The notes below the pieces were generated by a model that was not told the origin of the DNA, did not search any database, and saw only the letters and a program-made list of their open reading frames with translations. From Phycisphaerales bacterium (GTDB lineage Bacteria; Planctomycetota; Phycisphaerae; Phycisphaerales; SM1A02): a stretch of DNA of 64,000 nucleotides. The translations under genes were made by a program, and so were the position numbers. Shown one piece after another: positions 1-9,000 of this stretch; the stretch's first letter is position 1; every line of letters starts with the position of its first letter. The stretch covers positions 248,001-312,000 of the forward strand of contig SIAD01000001.1 in NCBI GenBank assembly GCA_009691915.1, written 5' to 3'.

Positions 1-2
1 CA

Positions 3-3000
3 CCGACCCTTCACCGCATGGGAATCCAGGCGTTTGAGCCGGTGCTCGTCGAGGGGAATGCCATCAAAATTCATCCTCTGGTCTGCGCCGGATACAACGC
101 GGACTTCGACGGCGACCAGATGGCCGTCCATCTTCCTCTCTCGCTCGAGGCTCAGGTCGAAGCGCAGGTGCTCATGATGAGCACGCACAACATCTTCAGC
201 CCGGCCAACGGCAATCCGATCGTCAGCCCGTCGCAGGACATCGTGATGGGTGTCTACTTCCTAACAACTGCACCGATCGAGCCGCCCGTCGACCCGCCCA
301 ACCAGCGCTCCAAGGTCCCGTCGTTCGGTTCTGTGCACGAACTGATTTTGGCGCACGATCTGCGCAAGGTCGGGGTCCACGACTGGGTCGATGTCCGGCT
401 GGAACGGTTCTCTGAAGTCGTCGGAGATCAAGCCGACGCTCCCAAGGCAGCTCCCGCCAATCACCGCTTCCGCACGACTGTTGGTCGCGTGATTTTCTCC
501 GAGATCCTCGCGGACGGTATGCCCTTCTACAACTGCGCCCTCGGCAAGAAGGGGGCTGCCCGCGTCATCGACGACACCTTTGCCCGCAAGGGGAAGGCGA
601 CGACGATCGAACTCCTCGACGCCCTGAAGGAGACTGGCTTCAAGGCATCTACGACCAGCGGACTCTCTTTCGGCATCACCGACCTGCACATCCCCGAGAA
701 CAAGGAAAAGCTGATCAGCGAAACGCAGCGCAAGGTCGACCGCGCTCAATCCAACTACGAGGACGGCAACATCACGGACGACGAGCGGCGCAACCGCGTG
801 CTCGATGCCTGGGCTCAGTGCCGCGATGGCCTGCAGAACATGCTCATCGAGACTCTCAGGACCGACCGGCGCACGAAATGGGCAGGCACCAAGGATGTCG
901 CTGGCAATGTCCCCGGTCTCCCCTCCAAGCCCAGCCCCAGCGCTCGCTATCTCAACCCGGTCTATTTGTTCATGGACTCTGGCGCGCGAGGAAACAAGAG
1001 CCAGATGCAGCAGCTCGCCGGAATGCGCGGCCTCATGGCCAAGCCGAGCGGCGAAATCATCGAGACTCCCATCAAGTCGAACTTCCGAGAGGGTCTTTCG
1101 GTCATCGAGTACTTCTCTTCGACCCATGGAGCCCGCAAGGGACTCGCCGACACCGCCCTCAAGACCGCCGACTCCGGCTACCTCACGCGCAAGTTGTGCG
1201 ATGTGGCTCAGAGCGTCGTCGTCATCGAGCACGACTGCGGCCAGACCAGCGGCATCGCCAAAGAGGCGATTTACAAGGGCGAAGAGGTGGATGTTCCGCT
1301 GCGCGACATGATTCGCGGACGCACCAGCTGCGAAAATATCGTCGATCCGCGCACCGACCGCGCGATCGTGTCCCGCAACGAGATCATCACGGTCGACAAG
1401 GCCCGTGAGATTGAGGCGCTTGGCATCCGCACGGTGTTTGTGCGAAGCCCGCTCACCTGCCAGACCGCGCGAGGGGTCTGCGGTGCCTGCTACGGCATGG
1501 ATATGTCAACTGGGCAACTCGTGGAAGTAGGATTGGCGGTCGGGATCATCGCCGCAGAGTCGATCGGCGAGCCTGGCACGCAGCTGACGATGCGCACCTT
1601 CCACACCGGAGGAATTGCAGTCAGCGCGACCACTGAGAACCAGTGGAAGGTCACGCAGGCCGGCACGATTAAGTACAGCGACTGCGGTGAGGTCAAGGTC
1701 ACGATTGACCAGAAGCCTCTGTGCATCGCGCTGCGCAAGACGGGCGAAGTGCGCATCCTCGATGCCAAGGGACGGGAGCTCGAGAAGTACAAGGTTCCGT
1801 ACGGCGCCACCCTGCTGGCCGTCGCCGGCGACGCCGTCAAGAAGGGGCAGTCGGTCATTGAGTGGGACATCCATGTCGCGCCGATCCTTGCCGAAAAGTC
1901 GGGAAAGATCCGCTTCCGAGACATCGAAGACGGCGAGACCGTGCGCATTGAACGCAAGGCCAACAAGGAAGAGATGGTCGTCATTGAGCACAAGGGTGAA
2001 AAGCACCCGCGGATCACCATCGAAGACGAGGCCGGCAATGTGCTTGACCTCCACCATCTCCCCGCCAAGGCCCATATCGAGGTGAAGGACGGCGCGCCCA
2101 TCGACGCCGGGCAGCGCATCGCGTTCACCCCCAAGGGTGCCGCGAGAAGTGCCGACATCGTCGGTGGTCTTCCGCGCGTCACTGAGATCTTCGAAGCGCG
2201 CATCCCCAAGGATCCTGCAGTTCTGGCCCGAATCTCAGGGCGCGTCGAACTGCTCCCCAACGAGCGCCGCGGCAAGATGACCATCCGCATTCACGCGGAG
2301 GGTGCCAAAGAAGAGCTGGTTGAGGATCACTACGCCCTTCAGGGCAAGCGACTCCTTGTCCACACCGGCGATACTGTCGAAGCTGGCGACGCCCTCACCG
2401 AGGGGCCGCTCACTCCGAGCGAGATCTTGGCGATCAAGGGTGAGGACGAACTCTATCGGTACATGCTGACCGAAGTGCAGAATGTCTACCGTGCACAGGG
2501 AGTGCCCATCAGCGACAAGCACATCGAGGTCGTGCTCCGCCAGATGCTCAGCAAGGTGCGCGTTGTCGAGGTCGGTGACACGGGTCTCCTCCCCAATGAT
2601 GTCGTGGAGCGCCATGTCTTCCGCAAGGTGAATGAGGATCTGGCCGGCACACTGAAGATCGAAGACGCCGGTGGCACCACGCTGGTCAAGGGAACACTGG
2701 TCGCCAAGGACGAGGTGAAACAGGCGAATGCCGAGGCGGAACTCGCGGGTAAGCACATCGCCAAGACCAAGCGAGCCAAGCCGGCGCGCGCCCGCACGCT
2801 GCTCCTGGGCATCACCAAGGCGTCGCTTCAGGCGGAGAGCTTCCTCTCGGGAGCAAGCTTCCAAGAGACAACCAAGGTTCTTACGGAGGCCGCGCTCAGG
2901 GGTGCCGTCGACAATCTGGTCGGTCTCAAGGAAAATGTGCTGCTTGGGCATCTCATTCCGGCCGGAACTGGGTTCGACACCTATACAGGAATCATTGTGG

Positions 3001-3200
3001 CGCAGCTCGTCACCGCCCCTGCGGACCCTGACGGAGAAGTCGCCGAAATCGAGGCGGCTGCCCAGGCGGCGGAGGCCTTGGGTGCCGAGCGGGTCGGCGA
3101 GGCACCTACCATCAAGCAAGTGGCCACTATGGCCGCTGCCGAGCAGGTTGCCTTCGACGGCAACGACGCATCGGATCACGCCTCCGAAGACGACCAGTAG
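3..3200 (+). CDS. rpoC: DNA-directed RNA polymerase subunit beta' (5' end missing)
   Basis: Catalytic largest subunit of RNA polymerase. The reading frame is open from base 3 and begins inside the conserved [15 protein letters not shown] stretch, so roughly the first 430 codons lie upstream of the window. The Mg-binding NADFDGDQ motif is encoded at about 96-119. The trigger-loop region reads [15 protein letters not shown], and the second zinc site is present (DCG followed by [14 protein letters not shown], around 1234-1490). The C-terminal tail is acidic (EDDQ) and stops at TAG 3198-3200. rpoB is expected directly upstream. The first internal ATG at 18 is not the true start. Identification is secure. 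Confidence 0.98.
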   Translation, partial: PTLHRMGIQAFEPVLVEGNAIKIHPLVCAGYNADFDGDQMAVHLPLSLEAQVEAQVLMMSTHNIFSPANGNPIVSPSQDIVMGVYFLTTAPIEPPVDPPNQRSKVPSFGSVHELILAHDLRKVGVHDWVDVRLERFSEVVGDQADAPKAAPANHRFRTTVGRVIFSEILADGMPFYNCALGKKGAARVIDDTFARKGKATTIELLDALKETGFKASTTSGLSFGITDLHIPENKEKLISETQRKVDRAQSNYEDGNITDDERRNRVLDAWAQCRDGLQNMLIETLRTDRRTKWAGTKDVAGNVPGLPSKPSPSARYLNPVYLFMDSGARGNKSQMQQLAGMRGLMAKPSGEIIETPIKSNFREGLSVIEYFSSTHGARKGLADTALKTADSGYLTRKLCDVAQSVVVIEHDCGQTSGIAKEAIYKGEEVDVPLRDMIRGRTSCENIVDPRTDRAIVSRNEIITVDKAREIEALGIRTVFVRSPLTCQTARGVCGACYGMDMSTGQLVEVGLAVGIIAAESIGEPGTQLTMRTFHTGGIAVSATTENQWKVTQAGTIKYSDCGEVKVTIDQKPLCIALRKTGEVRILDAKGRELEKYKVPYGATLLAVAGDAVKKGQSVIEWDIHVAPILAEKSGKIRFRDIEDGETVRIERKANKEEMVVIEHKGEKHPRITIEDEAGNVLDLHHLPAKAHIEVKDGAPIDAGQRIAFTPKGAARSADIVGGLPRVTEIFEARIPKDPAVLARISGRVELLPNERRGKMTIRIHAEGAKEELVEDHYALQGKRLLVHTGDTVEAGDALTEGPLTPSEILAIKGEDELYRYMLTEVQNVYRAQGVPISDKHIEVVLRQMLSKVRVVEVGDTGLLPNDVVERHVFRKVNEDLAGTLKIEDAGGTTLVKGTLVAKDEVKQANAEAELAGKHIAKTKRAKPARARTLLLGITKASLQAESFLSGASFQETTKVLTEAALRGAVDNLVGLKENVLLGHLIPAGTGFDTYTGIIVAQLVTAPADPDGEVAEIEAAAQAAEALGAERVGEAPTIKQVATMAAAEQVAFDGNDASDHASEDDQ

Positions 3201-3207
3201 CCTTGGG

Positions 3208-3684
3208 ATGATGGATGATCCTGTGCGCGATCCCTGGTACCAGGGCGGGTTGCAGTTCTCCTGCACTCAGTGCGGGAACTGCTGCACGGGTGCCCCCGGT
3301 GCCGTTTGGTTCACTGAGGAAGAAGGTCGCGCCATGGCCGCGCAAGTATCACTTTCGGAGCAGGAGTTTCTCGATGGGCACACCCGTCTCGTCGGATCCC
3401 GACGCTCGCTCAAGGAGATAGAGACCAGCCATGGGTTCGACTGCGCGTTCCTTGATCGTGACTCGGTTCCCGGTAAGGCCTTGTGCCGGATCTATCGCGC
3501 AAGGCCATCGCAGTGCCGGACCTGGCCGTTCTGGCCGACCAACTTGAGTTCGAGGCGCGCGTGGGAGCAAGCCAGAGCGGCGACACCGTGCCCTGGGATG
3601 GGCGCGGGCGCGCTCGTTAGGGTCGAAGAGATCCGGATCATGCGCGATCAGGATCAACTAGACAACGGATCCGCTCCCTGGTGA
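3208..3684 (+). CDS. YkgJ-family cysteine-cluster protein 1
   Basis: Predicted 158-residue cytoplasmic protein of the YkgJ/CxxCxxCC family, thought to bind Fe-S or zinc; its biochemical role is unknown. Visible motifs are CTQCGNCC near the N-terminus, then GFDCAF, LCRIYRARPSQCRTWPFWP and a late TPCPG, giving about eight Cys in the usual family order. It starts 8 bases after the rpoC stop, so it is probably co-transcribed with the polymerase genes. Two consecutive ATGs (3208 and 3211) are equally good starts. A second, diverged member of the same family follows 6 bases later. Confidence 0.85.
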   Translation: MMDDPVRDPWYQGGLQFSCTQCGNCCTGAPGAVWFTEEEGRAMAAQVSLSEQEFLDGHTRLVGSRRSLKEIETSHGFDCAFLDRDSVPGKALCRIYRARPSQCRTWPFWPTNLSSRRAWEQARAATPCPGMGAGALVRVEEIRIMRDQDQLDNGSAPW

Positions 3685-3690
3685 GCGACC

Positions 3691-4218
3691 ATGCTCCGTC
3701 CAACCACGCCGCTGGATGATCGGACAATTCTCTCGTGGTGGCGTGCCGCCGGTGAGGCGCCCGTTCGCGACGCATTTGAAGCACTCGCGGAGCATGCGGC
3801 GACAGTCGCGCAATTCCATCGTCCGATCTGTCTGAGCTCCGGTCGCTGCTGTCGCTTCAAGGACCACGGTCACTCACTGCTGGTCACTGGACTCGAGGCG
3901 GCGTGGGTTCTTCGTCGAGTGCGCCGACGGGTCACCGTCGCCGAGACCACCTCGGCGCGCCGCAACGGCGTGTGCGTCCACCTTGTTGAAGGGCAGTGCT
4001 CGATTCACGCGACGCGGCCCCTCGGTTGCCGCGCCTACTATTGCGACTCCTCGGGCGGCCCATGGCAAGCGGACCTCGCAGAGAGCCTGCACAACGCGGT
4101 TCGGCGGCTCCACGATGACCTGTCGATCGAATATCTCTGCGCAGAGTGGACCTATCTGGTCGAGGCACTTTCGCAGGCAGACGGACGGGGACTTCTTCCG
4201 CACGGCCTTACGCCGTAG
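3691..4218 (+). CDS. YkgJ-family cysteine-cluster protein 2
   Basis: Predicted 175-residue soluble protein. The Cys pattern is CLSSGRCCRF in the first third, then GVCVHLVEGQCSIHATRPLGCRAYYCD, which is the signature of the YkgJ-like Cys-cluster family. A late Cys sits in YLCAEW. The spacing differs from the preceding gene, so this is a separate subfamily rather than a recent duplicate. It begins 6 bases after gene 3208-3684 and is followed 9 bases later by another gene on the same strand, so all are probably one transcript with rpoC. Metal binding is inferred from the Cys cluster only. Confidence 0.8.
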   Translation: MLRPTTPLDDRTILSWWRAAGEAPVRDAFEALAEHAATVAQFHRPICLSSGRCCRFKDHGHSLLVTGLEAAWVLRRVRRRVTVAETTSARRNGVCVHLVEGQCSIHATRPLGCRAYYCDSSGGPWQADLAESLHNAVRRLHDDLSIEYLCAEWTYLVEALSQADGRGLLPHGLTP

Positions 4219-4227
4219 GATTGGGCC

Positions 4228-5190
4228 ATGCGAGAGTTTGAGCTTCGCGGCGACATCACGCGCGCCGAAATCGAGGGGTACAAGTTCCCCTTGGGAATCG
4301 AGCCAGTCTCGCTGCCCGCACCCAAGCAGGGTTTCACCCTCGAATACACGCCGGGGGAGGATGGGGATCCGGATACCTACGCCTTCCATGTCGTGGTCAG
4401 CCATGACCGCCTCAAGCCGATCCTCGAAGACGCCTTCGAGCTCCTCCCGGAAGAGGTCGTCCCCATCGTCGAGATCGGCTCGCGCGATGCCTACCGCGCA
4501 CTTGATGTCTACATCGGAAGTGAGCCAATTCCGACCAGCGAGTTTCTTGAGTCGTGGCGTCAGTTCGAGGCGATTCTTCTTGAGGACGGGTCGATCGGAG
4601 CGGGAGGCAATGCCGAAGAACCATTCGTGGAAGTGTTCCTCGATACATGGAAGGGTCTGCTCATCAATGTCCCCATCGGGATGCGCCGTGAAGTGGAGCG
4701 GCTTCTTGCGCGTCACGGTCTCCGCGAGGTTCTCGAGACCTGGCCTCAGGATCTTGAGCGATCCCCTGAACCTCCCTCGCAATTGCGCGAAGTGCTGGTT
4801 ACCGAAGATGACCAGAGCCCTGATCTCGACGAGATTCTCCTTCAGCTGCGCGAGTTCTGGGGGCTCGAACTGGATGTCGACCCCGAGGTCAATGTCGACG
4901 AAAGCGGTCGGCGGTTGGGGATGGTTCTCTGGCATGCGATCGTGCTCGCCTCGCGTGAGGGGAAACAGAGCAAGGGGGCGTACCTCACCTTCTGGGCTAC
5001 CGCGAGCAATCTCTCCGAAATGGAACGGCTCGTCGGTGATTATGTCGATGCGCGCCTTCCGGAGTGGCAGGTCGATGGATTCTTCTCGGTCGACCGCGTG
5101 GCCTTCGACGAACGCCCCGACGAACTGTCAGACCTCGTGCCTCGCCGCAGCGAATCTGAAATCCACATCGCCTCGGTTGACGAGTGGTGA
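4228..5190 (+). CDS. conserved-looking hypothetical protein
   Basis: 320-residue acidic, soluble protein without signal peptide or membrane segment. I do not recognise the family. The sequence has strong codon bias (G/C third positions) and no low complexity, so it is a real gene. There are two roughly similar-sized halves rich in Asp/Glu; the second ends in SEIHIASVDEW. It sits 9 bases behind the second Cys-cluster gene and is probably the last gene of the rpoC transcript, since the next gene is convergent. No function is assigned. Confidence 0.75.
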   Translation: MREFELRGDITRAEIEGYKFPLGIEPVSLPAPKQGFTLEYTPGEDGDPDTYAFHVVVSHDRLKPILEDAFELLPEEVVPIVEIGSRDAYRALDVYIGSEPIPTSEFLESWRQFEAILLEDGSIGAGGNAEEPFVEVFLDTWKGLLINVPIGMRREVERLLARHGLREVLETWPQDLERSPEPPSQLREVLVTEDDQSPDLDEILLQLREFWGLELDVDPEVNVDESGRRLGMVLWHAIVLASREGKQSKGAYLTFWATASNLSEMERLVGDYVDARLPEWQVDGFFSVDRVAFDERPDELSDLVPRRSESEIHIASVDEW

Positions 5191-5203
5191 AGTGCGCGGG
5201 GTG

Positions 5204-5230
5204 GCGTCGGTTGGCACCCGGTGCCTACGC
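5204..5230. terminator. possible bidirectional terminator hairpin
   Basis: Between convergent genes, GGCAC-CCG-GTGCC (5213-5225) forms a 5-bp stem, flanked by GCGT (5204-5207) and ACGC (5227-5230), which can pair outside it. It overlaps the livF stop codon. There is no T-tract, so this is only a structural suggestion. Confidence 0.3.
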
Positions 5231-5941
5231 GCCGAGGTACGCGCTCTGAACCCGCGGATCGCCCAAGAGCGCCGACGCCGGACCGCTAAACGCGATTCTC
5301 CCCGTCTCCATCACATAGCCATTGCGTGAAAGCCCCAAGGCGCGCCGGGCGTTCTGTTCGACGAGGAAGATCGTCATTCCCTCACGATTGAGCCGGCTGA
5401 TTGCCTCAAAGATCCGCGACACGAGGATGGGTGCGATCCCCATGGAGGGCTCATCCATCATCAGGAGGCGTGGCCGACTCATGAGCGAGCGCCCGATGGC
5501 GAGCATCTGCTGTTCTCCCCCCGAGAGCGTCCCAGCCAACTGAGACTTGCGCTCTTCCATGACCGGAAAGAGTTCCCAGACATGGCGGAGATCGCGCGCG
5601 ATGGCATCCGCATCGCGGCGCAAGTACGCCCCCATGCGCAGGTTTTCGAGGACGGTCATCCGGGCGAACACCCGTCGACCCTCCGGCACCTGCACCAGCC
5701 CGCGCGCGATGACTTCATCGGGACGAAGCCCTATCAGCGACTCCCCCGCCAGACGGACATCGCCTCGCCGCGGTACAACGACCTGACTGATCGACATCAG
5801 CGTCGTACTCTTGCCGGCTCCGTTGGAGCCGATGAGCGAGACGACCTCTCCCTCGTCGACGGTCACGCAGATGCCGCGAAGGACTTCGATGGCCCCGTAT
5901 CCCGCGTGAAGGTCGACGACTTCCAGCAGCGGCGTGCTCAT
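5225..5941 (-). CDS. livF: branched-chain amino acid ABC transporter ATP-binding protein LivF
   Basis: Second ATPase of a LivFGHMK-type importer, 238 residues, the usual length. Walker A GSNGAGKST is at residues 38-46; the signature LSGGEQQM and Walker B LLMMDEPS are intact; the H-loop region reads VEQNARRAL, a LivF hallmark. The chosen start is the ATG at 5941, which overlaps the livG stop in ATGA; a longer frame upstream has no family similarity. Last gene of the liv cluster. The substrate (Leu/Ile/Val or another amide or amino acid) cannot be told from sequence. Confidence 0.95.
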   Translation of the reverse strand: MSTPLLEVVDLHAGYGAIEVLRGICVTVDEGEVVSLIGSNGAGKSTTLMSISQVVVPRRGDVRLAGESLIGLRPDEVIARGLVQVPEGRRVFARMTVLENLRMGAYLRRDADAIARDLRHVWELFPVMEERKSQLAGTLSGGEQQMLAIGRSLMSRPRLLMMDEPSMGIAPILVSRIFEAISRLNREGMTIFLVEQNARRALGLSRNGYVMETGRIAFSGPASALLGDPRVQSAYLGA

Positions 5942-6972
5942 CCGTTCTCCTCCACTCCGAGGTACGCCTCGATGCACCTAGGATTCGAGCGGATCGCATC
6001 GGGAGATCCCTCGGCAATGGTGCGACCATACTGGAGAACATGGATCCGATCGGAGATCCCCATCACCAGCTTCATGTGGTGCTCGATGAGGATGACGGTC
6101 GTCCCGCGATCGCGCACCCGGCGGATTAGCGCCATCAGCCCGCCGACTTCGGTCGGATTCATCCCGGCGGCAGGTTCGTCAAGGAGGATGAGCTTCGGTG
6201 TGCCTGCGAGCGCGCGCGCGATCTCCAGACGCCGCCGGAATCCATAGGGAAGCGCCCCCGCCGCCTCAAGCGCGCGGTCGGCGAGGCCGACGAATTCGAG
6301 CAGTTTCATGGCCTCCGCGTGGAACCGTTCCCGCTCGCGCCGGAATCTCGGCAGCCTGAGTAGTGCGCTGAAAAACCCCGCCCTCATGCGTGCATCCATA
6401 CCGACGAGCACATTCTGCACGAGGCTCAGTTCGTTGAACAGCCTGATGTTCTGGAAGGTTCGCGCGACACCGGTTCTGGCAATGTGATCCGGAGATCGCC
6501 GTGCGCGCGACCAGTTGGTCCATGCCGCGCCCGCTCCGACGAGACCGCCGCACACGAGCGGAAGTGCTCCCCCGAGCCACCCAAGAGTGGCAACCGCCCT
6601 GCCAAGATCGGCGAGCGCACTTCCCCATGGGAATGGCTGCTCGTAGATGTAGTTGTCGATCACCGATGCCTGCCAGAGCCTCTCGACATTGACTGTGGCG
6701 GCGACTCCTACGCCGACGAGCAAGAACGCCACCAGAAGTTCCACCATGGTCTGCCGGGTCATCGGCGCGACCTGTTCCCTGCCGTCGAGCTCGACATGTC
6801 CATGGGTTGGCGGGTGGATCCCCGTCACCGCGTTGAACAGTGTCGTCTTGCCGGCGCCGTTGGGGCCGATCACCGCGAATATCTCCCCTGGTTCGACGGC
6901 GAAACTGACATCATGCACCGCGATGATCCCGCCGAATGTCACGCCTACCCCATGAACCTCCATCGCCTTCAT
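5938..6972 (-). CDS. livG: ABC transporter ATP-binding protein LivG with inserted membrane hairpin
   Basis: First ATPase of the Liv-type importer. The 344-residue length exceeds the usual 250-260. Walker A GPNGAGKTT is at 36-44, the Q-loop at VARTFQNIRLF (Q174), the signature-like region at PYGFRRRLEIARAL, Walker B at LILLDEPAAGMNP, and the H-loop at LIEHHMKLVM. Between the Walker A subdomain and the Q-loop, at about residues 72-157 (bases about 6502-6759), there is an extra segment with two hydrophobic stretches (about 75-94 and 131-151) joined by an aromatic linker. Canonical LivG has a few residues here. The frame is continuous and both halves align to LivG, so this is an in-frame insertion and not two genes. 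The start ATG 6972 overlaps the livM stop (ATGA). Confidence 0.93.
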   Translation of the reverse strand: MKAMEVHGVGVTFGGIIAVHDVSFAVEPGEIFAVIGPNGAGKTTLFNAVTGIHPPTHGHVELDGREQVAPMTRQTMVELLVAFLLVGVGVAATVNVERLWQASVIDNYIYEQPFPWGSALADLGRAVATLGWLGGALPLVCGGLVGAGAAWTNWSRARRSPDHIARTGVARTFQNIRLFNELSLVQNVLVGMDARMRAGFFSALLRLPRFRRERERFHAEAMKLLEFVGLADRALEAAGALPYGFRRRLEIARALAGTPKLILLDEPAAGMNPTEVGGLMALIRRVRDRGTTVILIEHHMKLVMGISDRIHVLQYGRTIAEGSPDAIRSNPRCIEAYLGVEENG

Positions 6973-7985
6973 ACGCGCCCCCGTTCGAGCTTTGGAGGGA
7001 GGATTCCGGTTGGTTTGATGCGCACCGCGATCACCAAGGCGAGCCCGAATATGAGGAACTTCCAGTTGTTGGGGGAGAGCATGACATTGCCCTGCGATCC
7101 GATTCCGTGGGCGGCCATCCAGGCAGTCGCCTTGGCGAGGACGATTGAATTGAGCCCGACCATCACTAGCGAACCCACCAGCACACCCGCCACGCCACCG
7201 ATCCCTCCGACGATGATGATGCACAAGGCGAGAATCGACACCTGAAAGTCGTAGTTGTTTGGTTCCCCAGTCGAACTCAACACACTCGCGGAGAGCCCGC
7301 CCGCAAACGCGGCGATGGCCGCACCGGTCGCGAAGGCGATCATCTTCGCTCTCTCCACGCGAATCCCCATCGACCGCGAGGCGAGCTCGTCCTCTCGGAT
7401 GCTGAACCACGCCCGGCCAAGACGCGACCGCTCGAGATTGCGCGCAGCGATGACCGTCAGGGTCAGCAAGGCGAGCAGCAGGTAGTACCAGCTGCGTTCA
7501 TCGTTGGATGTCCACATCGCCCCACCGATCGAGGGCGCGGGCAAGGGATTGATCCCCTGCATCCCCTTGGTGATCGAATCGAGATTCTTGAGGATGTCCT
7601 GCACGATCTCTCCGAATCCCAGCGTCACAATCGCGAGGTAGTCCCCCCGCAGTCCCAGCGTCGGCGCCCCCAGAATGAATCCTGCCAGTGCGCCGATGGG
7701 AATCGTGAGCGCGAGTGCCGGCCAGAAACCCAATTGAAACGGATAGATCTCACAGCTGAGGATTCCGAAGGCGTAGGCGCCGATGGCCATGAACGCGGCG
7801 ATCCCCAGATTCAGCATTCCCGCGTACCCGGTCATCACATTCAACCCCAGGGCGAGAATCGCGTACAGGAATACGGTTCGCACCGCCTCGCTCAAGGCGA
7901 GTTCAGCGGGAAGCACCAGATCGACGAGCGGGACGACAGCCGCGATGGCAAGGATGGTGACGATCGGCCCTGGGCGCCAGCGCAT
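6969..7985 (-). CDS. livM: branched-chain amino acid ABC transporter permease LivM
   Basis: 338-residue polytopic inner-membrane permease. The family landmark LGLNVMTGYAGMLNLG is followed by GLRGDYLAIVTLGFGEI (the EAA-like loop contacting the ATPase). Several hydrophobic helices follow, ending near KPTGILPP. The start ATG 7985 is taken because it lies 1 base after the livH stop and gives the usual N-terminus (a short basic segment, then a helix). It pairs with LivH to form the translocation pore. Confidence 0.95.
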   Translation of the reverse strand: MRWRPGPIVTILAIAAVVPLVDLVLPAELALSEAVRTVFLYAILALGLNVMTGYAGMLNLGIAAFMAIGAYAFGILSCEIYPFQLGFWPALALTIPIGALAGFILGAPTLGLRGDYLAIVTLGFGEIVQDILKNLDSITKGMQGINPLPAPSIGGAMWTSNDERSWYYLLLALLTLTVIAARNLERSRLGRAWFSIREDELASRSMGIRVERAKMIAFATGAAIAAFAGGLSASVLSSTGEPNNYDFQVSILALCIIIVGGIGGVAGVLVGSLVMVGLNSIVLAKATAWMAAHGIGSQGNVMLSPNNWKFLIFGLALVIAVRIKPTGILPPKLERGRV

Positions 7986-7986
7986 C

Positions 7987-8943
7987 TCAGACCTTTTCCT
8001 TCCGAGACGAACCCAGAATCCCACTGGGTCGGAAGATCAGGATCAGCACGAGGATGCAGAAGACGATGGTGTTTGTCCAACGAGTTTCGAGGTACTGGTC
8101 ACTCATCGCGCGGACGCATCCGATGGTGAGTCCACCGAGCACGGCCCCGGGCAGACTCCCGATGCCGCCGAGCACCGCCGCAGTGAACGCGTCGAGCCCG
8201 GCACGGGTGCCCATCTGAAAGCCGATAGTGTTGTTGTACAGCGAGTAGACGACGCTCGCGAACCCTCCAAGGGCACCGCCGATGAAGAAGGTCGCGCCGA
8301 TCACTCGGTCCACCGGGATCCCCATGAGCGAAGCCGCCACCGGGTCCTGAGCCACGGCGCGCATCGCACGGCCGAGGTTTGTGCGATTGACCATTAGGGT
8401 CAGTGCGACCATCAGAGGAATAGTGACCGCGAAGACGAGCGCATCAGCCGGGGTGATCCGAATGAACGACTCTCCCAGCAGATTGACCTGGGGGACAAGC
8501 GCGGGAAAGTCCTTGGGGGCTGCAGCCGCCACGCCGCCCGCAAAGACATCCATGGGGAGTCCACCCCAGAACAGCCCGAGATTCATGCAGATGAATGAGC
8601 ATCCGATCGCGGAGACGAGCAGCGCCAGTTTGGATGACCTGCGGAGTGCGCGGTACGCAACGCGATCCAGTGACCAGTTGAGCGCCCCGCAGAAGAGCGC
8701 ACTGCCCACAAGCATCGCGGCGACTCCAACCGCCTGGCCGCCCGGGCCCCACGACTCCATCCCCAATACGCCCATCAGCGTCAGAGCGAAGAACGCCCCC
8801 AGCATAAAGACATCGCCGTGAGCGAAGTTGATCAACTCGATGATCCCATACACCATCGTGTAGCCGATGGCGATGAGCGCGATGATCATGCCATTGGAGA
8901 GGCCGGTGATCAGCTGCTGGACGAGGACTTCGAAGTCAAACAT
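7987..8943 (-). CDS. livH: branched-chain amino acid ABC transporter permease LivH
   Basis: 318-residue polytopic permease. The N-terminal GLSNGMIIALIAIGYTMVYG and INFAHGDVFMLGAF are LivH landmarks. The cytoplasmic loop reads MRAVAQDPVAASLMGI, and the C-terminus RPSGILGSSRKEKV is typical. It follows livK after a 57-base gap that contains a hairpin, and precedes livM by 1 base. Together with LivM it forms the membrane channel of the importer. Confidence 0.95.
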   Translation of the reverse strand: MFDFEVLVQQLITGLSNGMIIALIAIGYTMVYGIIELINFAHGDVFMLGAFFALTLMGVLGMESWGPGGQAVGVAAMLVGSALFCGALNWSLDRVAYRALRRSSKLALLVSAIGCSFICMNLGLFWGGLPMDVFAGGVAAAAPKDFPALVPQVNLLGESFIRITPADALVFAVTIPLMVALTLMVNRTNLGRAMRAVAQDPVAASLMGIPVDRVIGATFFIGGALGGFASVVYSLYNNTIGFQMGTRAGLDAFTAAVLGGIGSLPGAVLGGLTIGCVRAMSDQYLETRWTNTIVFCILVLILIFRPSGILGSSRKEKV

Positions 8944-8964
8944 TCGCGGTGGGTCGAAGGCTTC

Positions 8965-8979
8965 GGCGCTTCACGCGCC
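8965..8979 (-). promoter_or_regulatory. intercistronic hairpin between livK and livH
   Basis: GGCGC-TTCAC-GCGCC forms a perfect 5-bp stem with a 5-base loop in the only sizeable gap of the liv cluster. Hairpins at this place commonly protect or partly terminate the abundant binding-protein mRNA. No T-tract follows, so an RNA-stability role is inferred rather than full termination. Confidence 0.35.
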
Positions 8980-9000
8980 CTTGGCAGAGTGAATCGAGAC

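Noticed and set aside
2235-3266. Long minus-strand open frame over the end of rpoC
   Set aside because: Shadow of rpoC codon bias; no motifs and no ribosome site.
6502-6759. LivG insertion as a sequencing frameshift or a separate small membrane gene
   Set aside because: The frame is continuous on both sides and both halves align to one LivG, with no internal start and stop pair that would make an independent gene.
6969-7410. Possible longer livG start reaching to 7410
   Set aside because: The extra 146 residues are Arg-rich out-of-frame translation of livM; ATG 6972 with ATGA coupling explains the gene.
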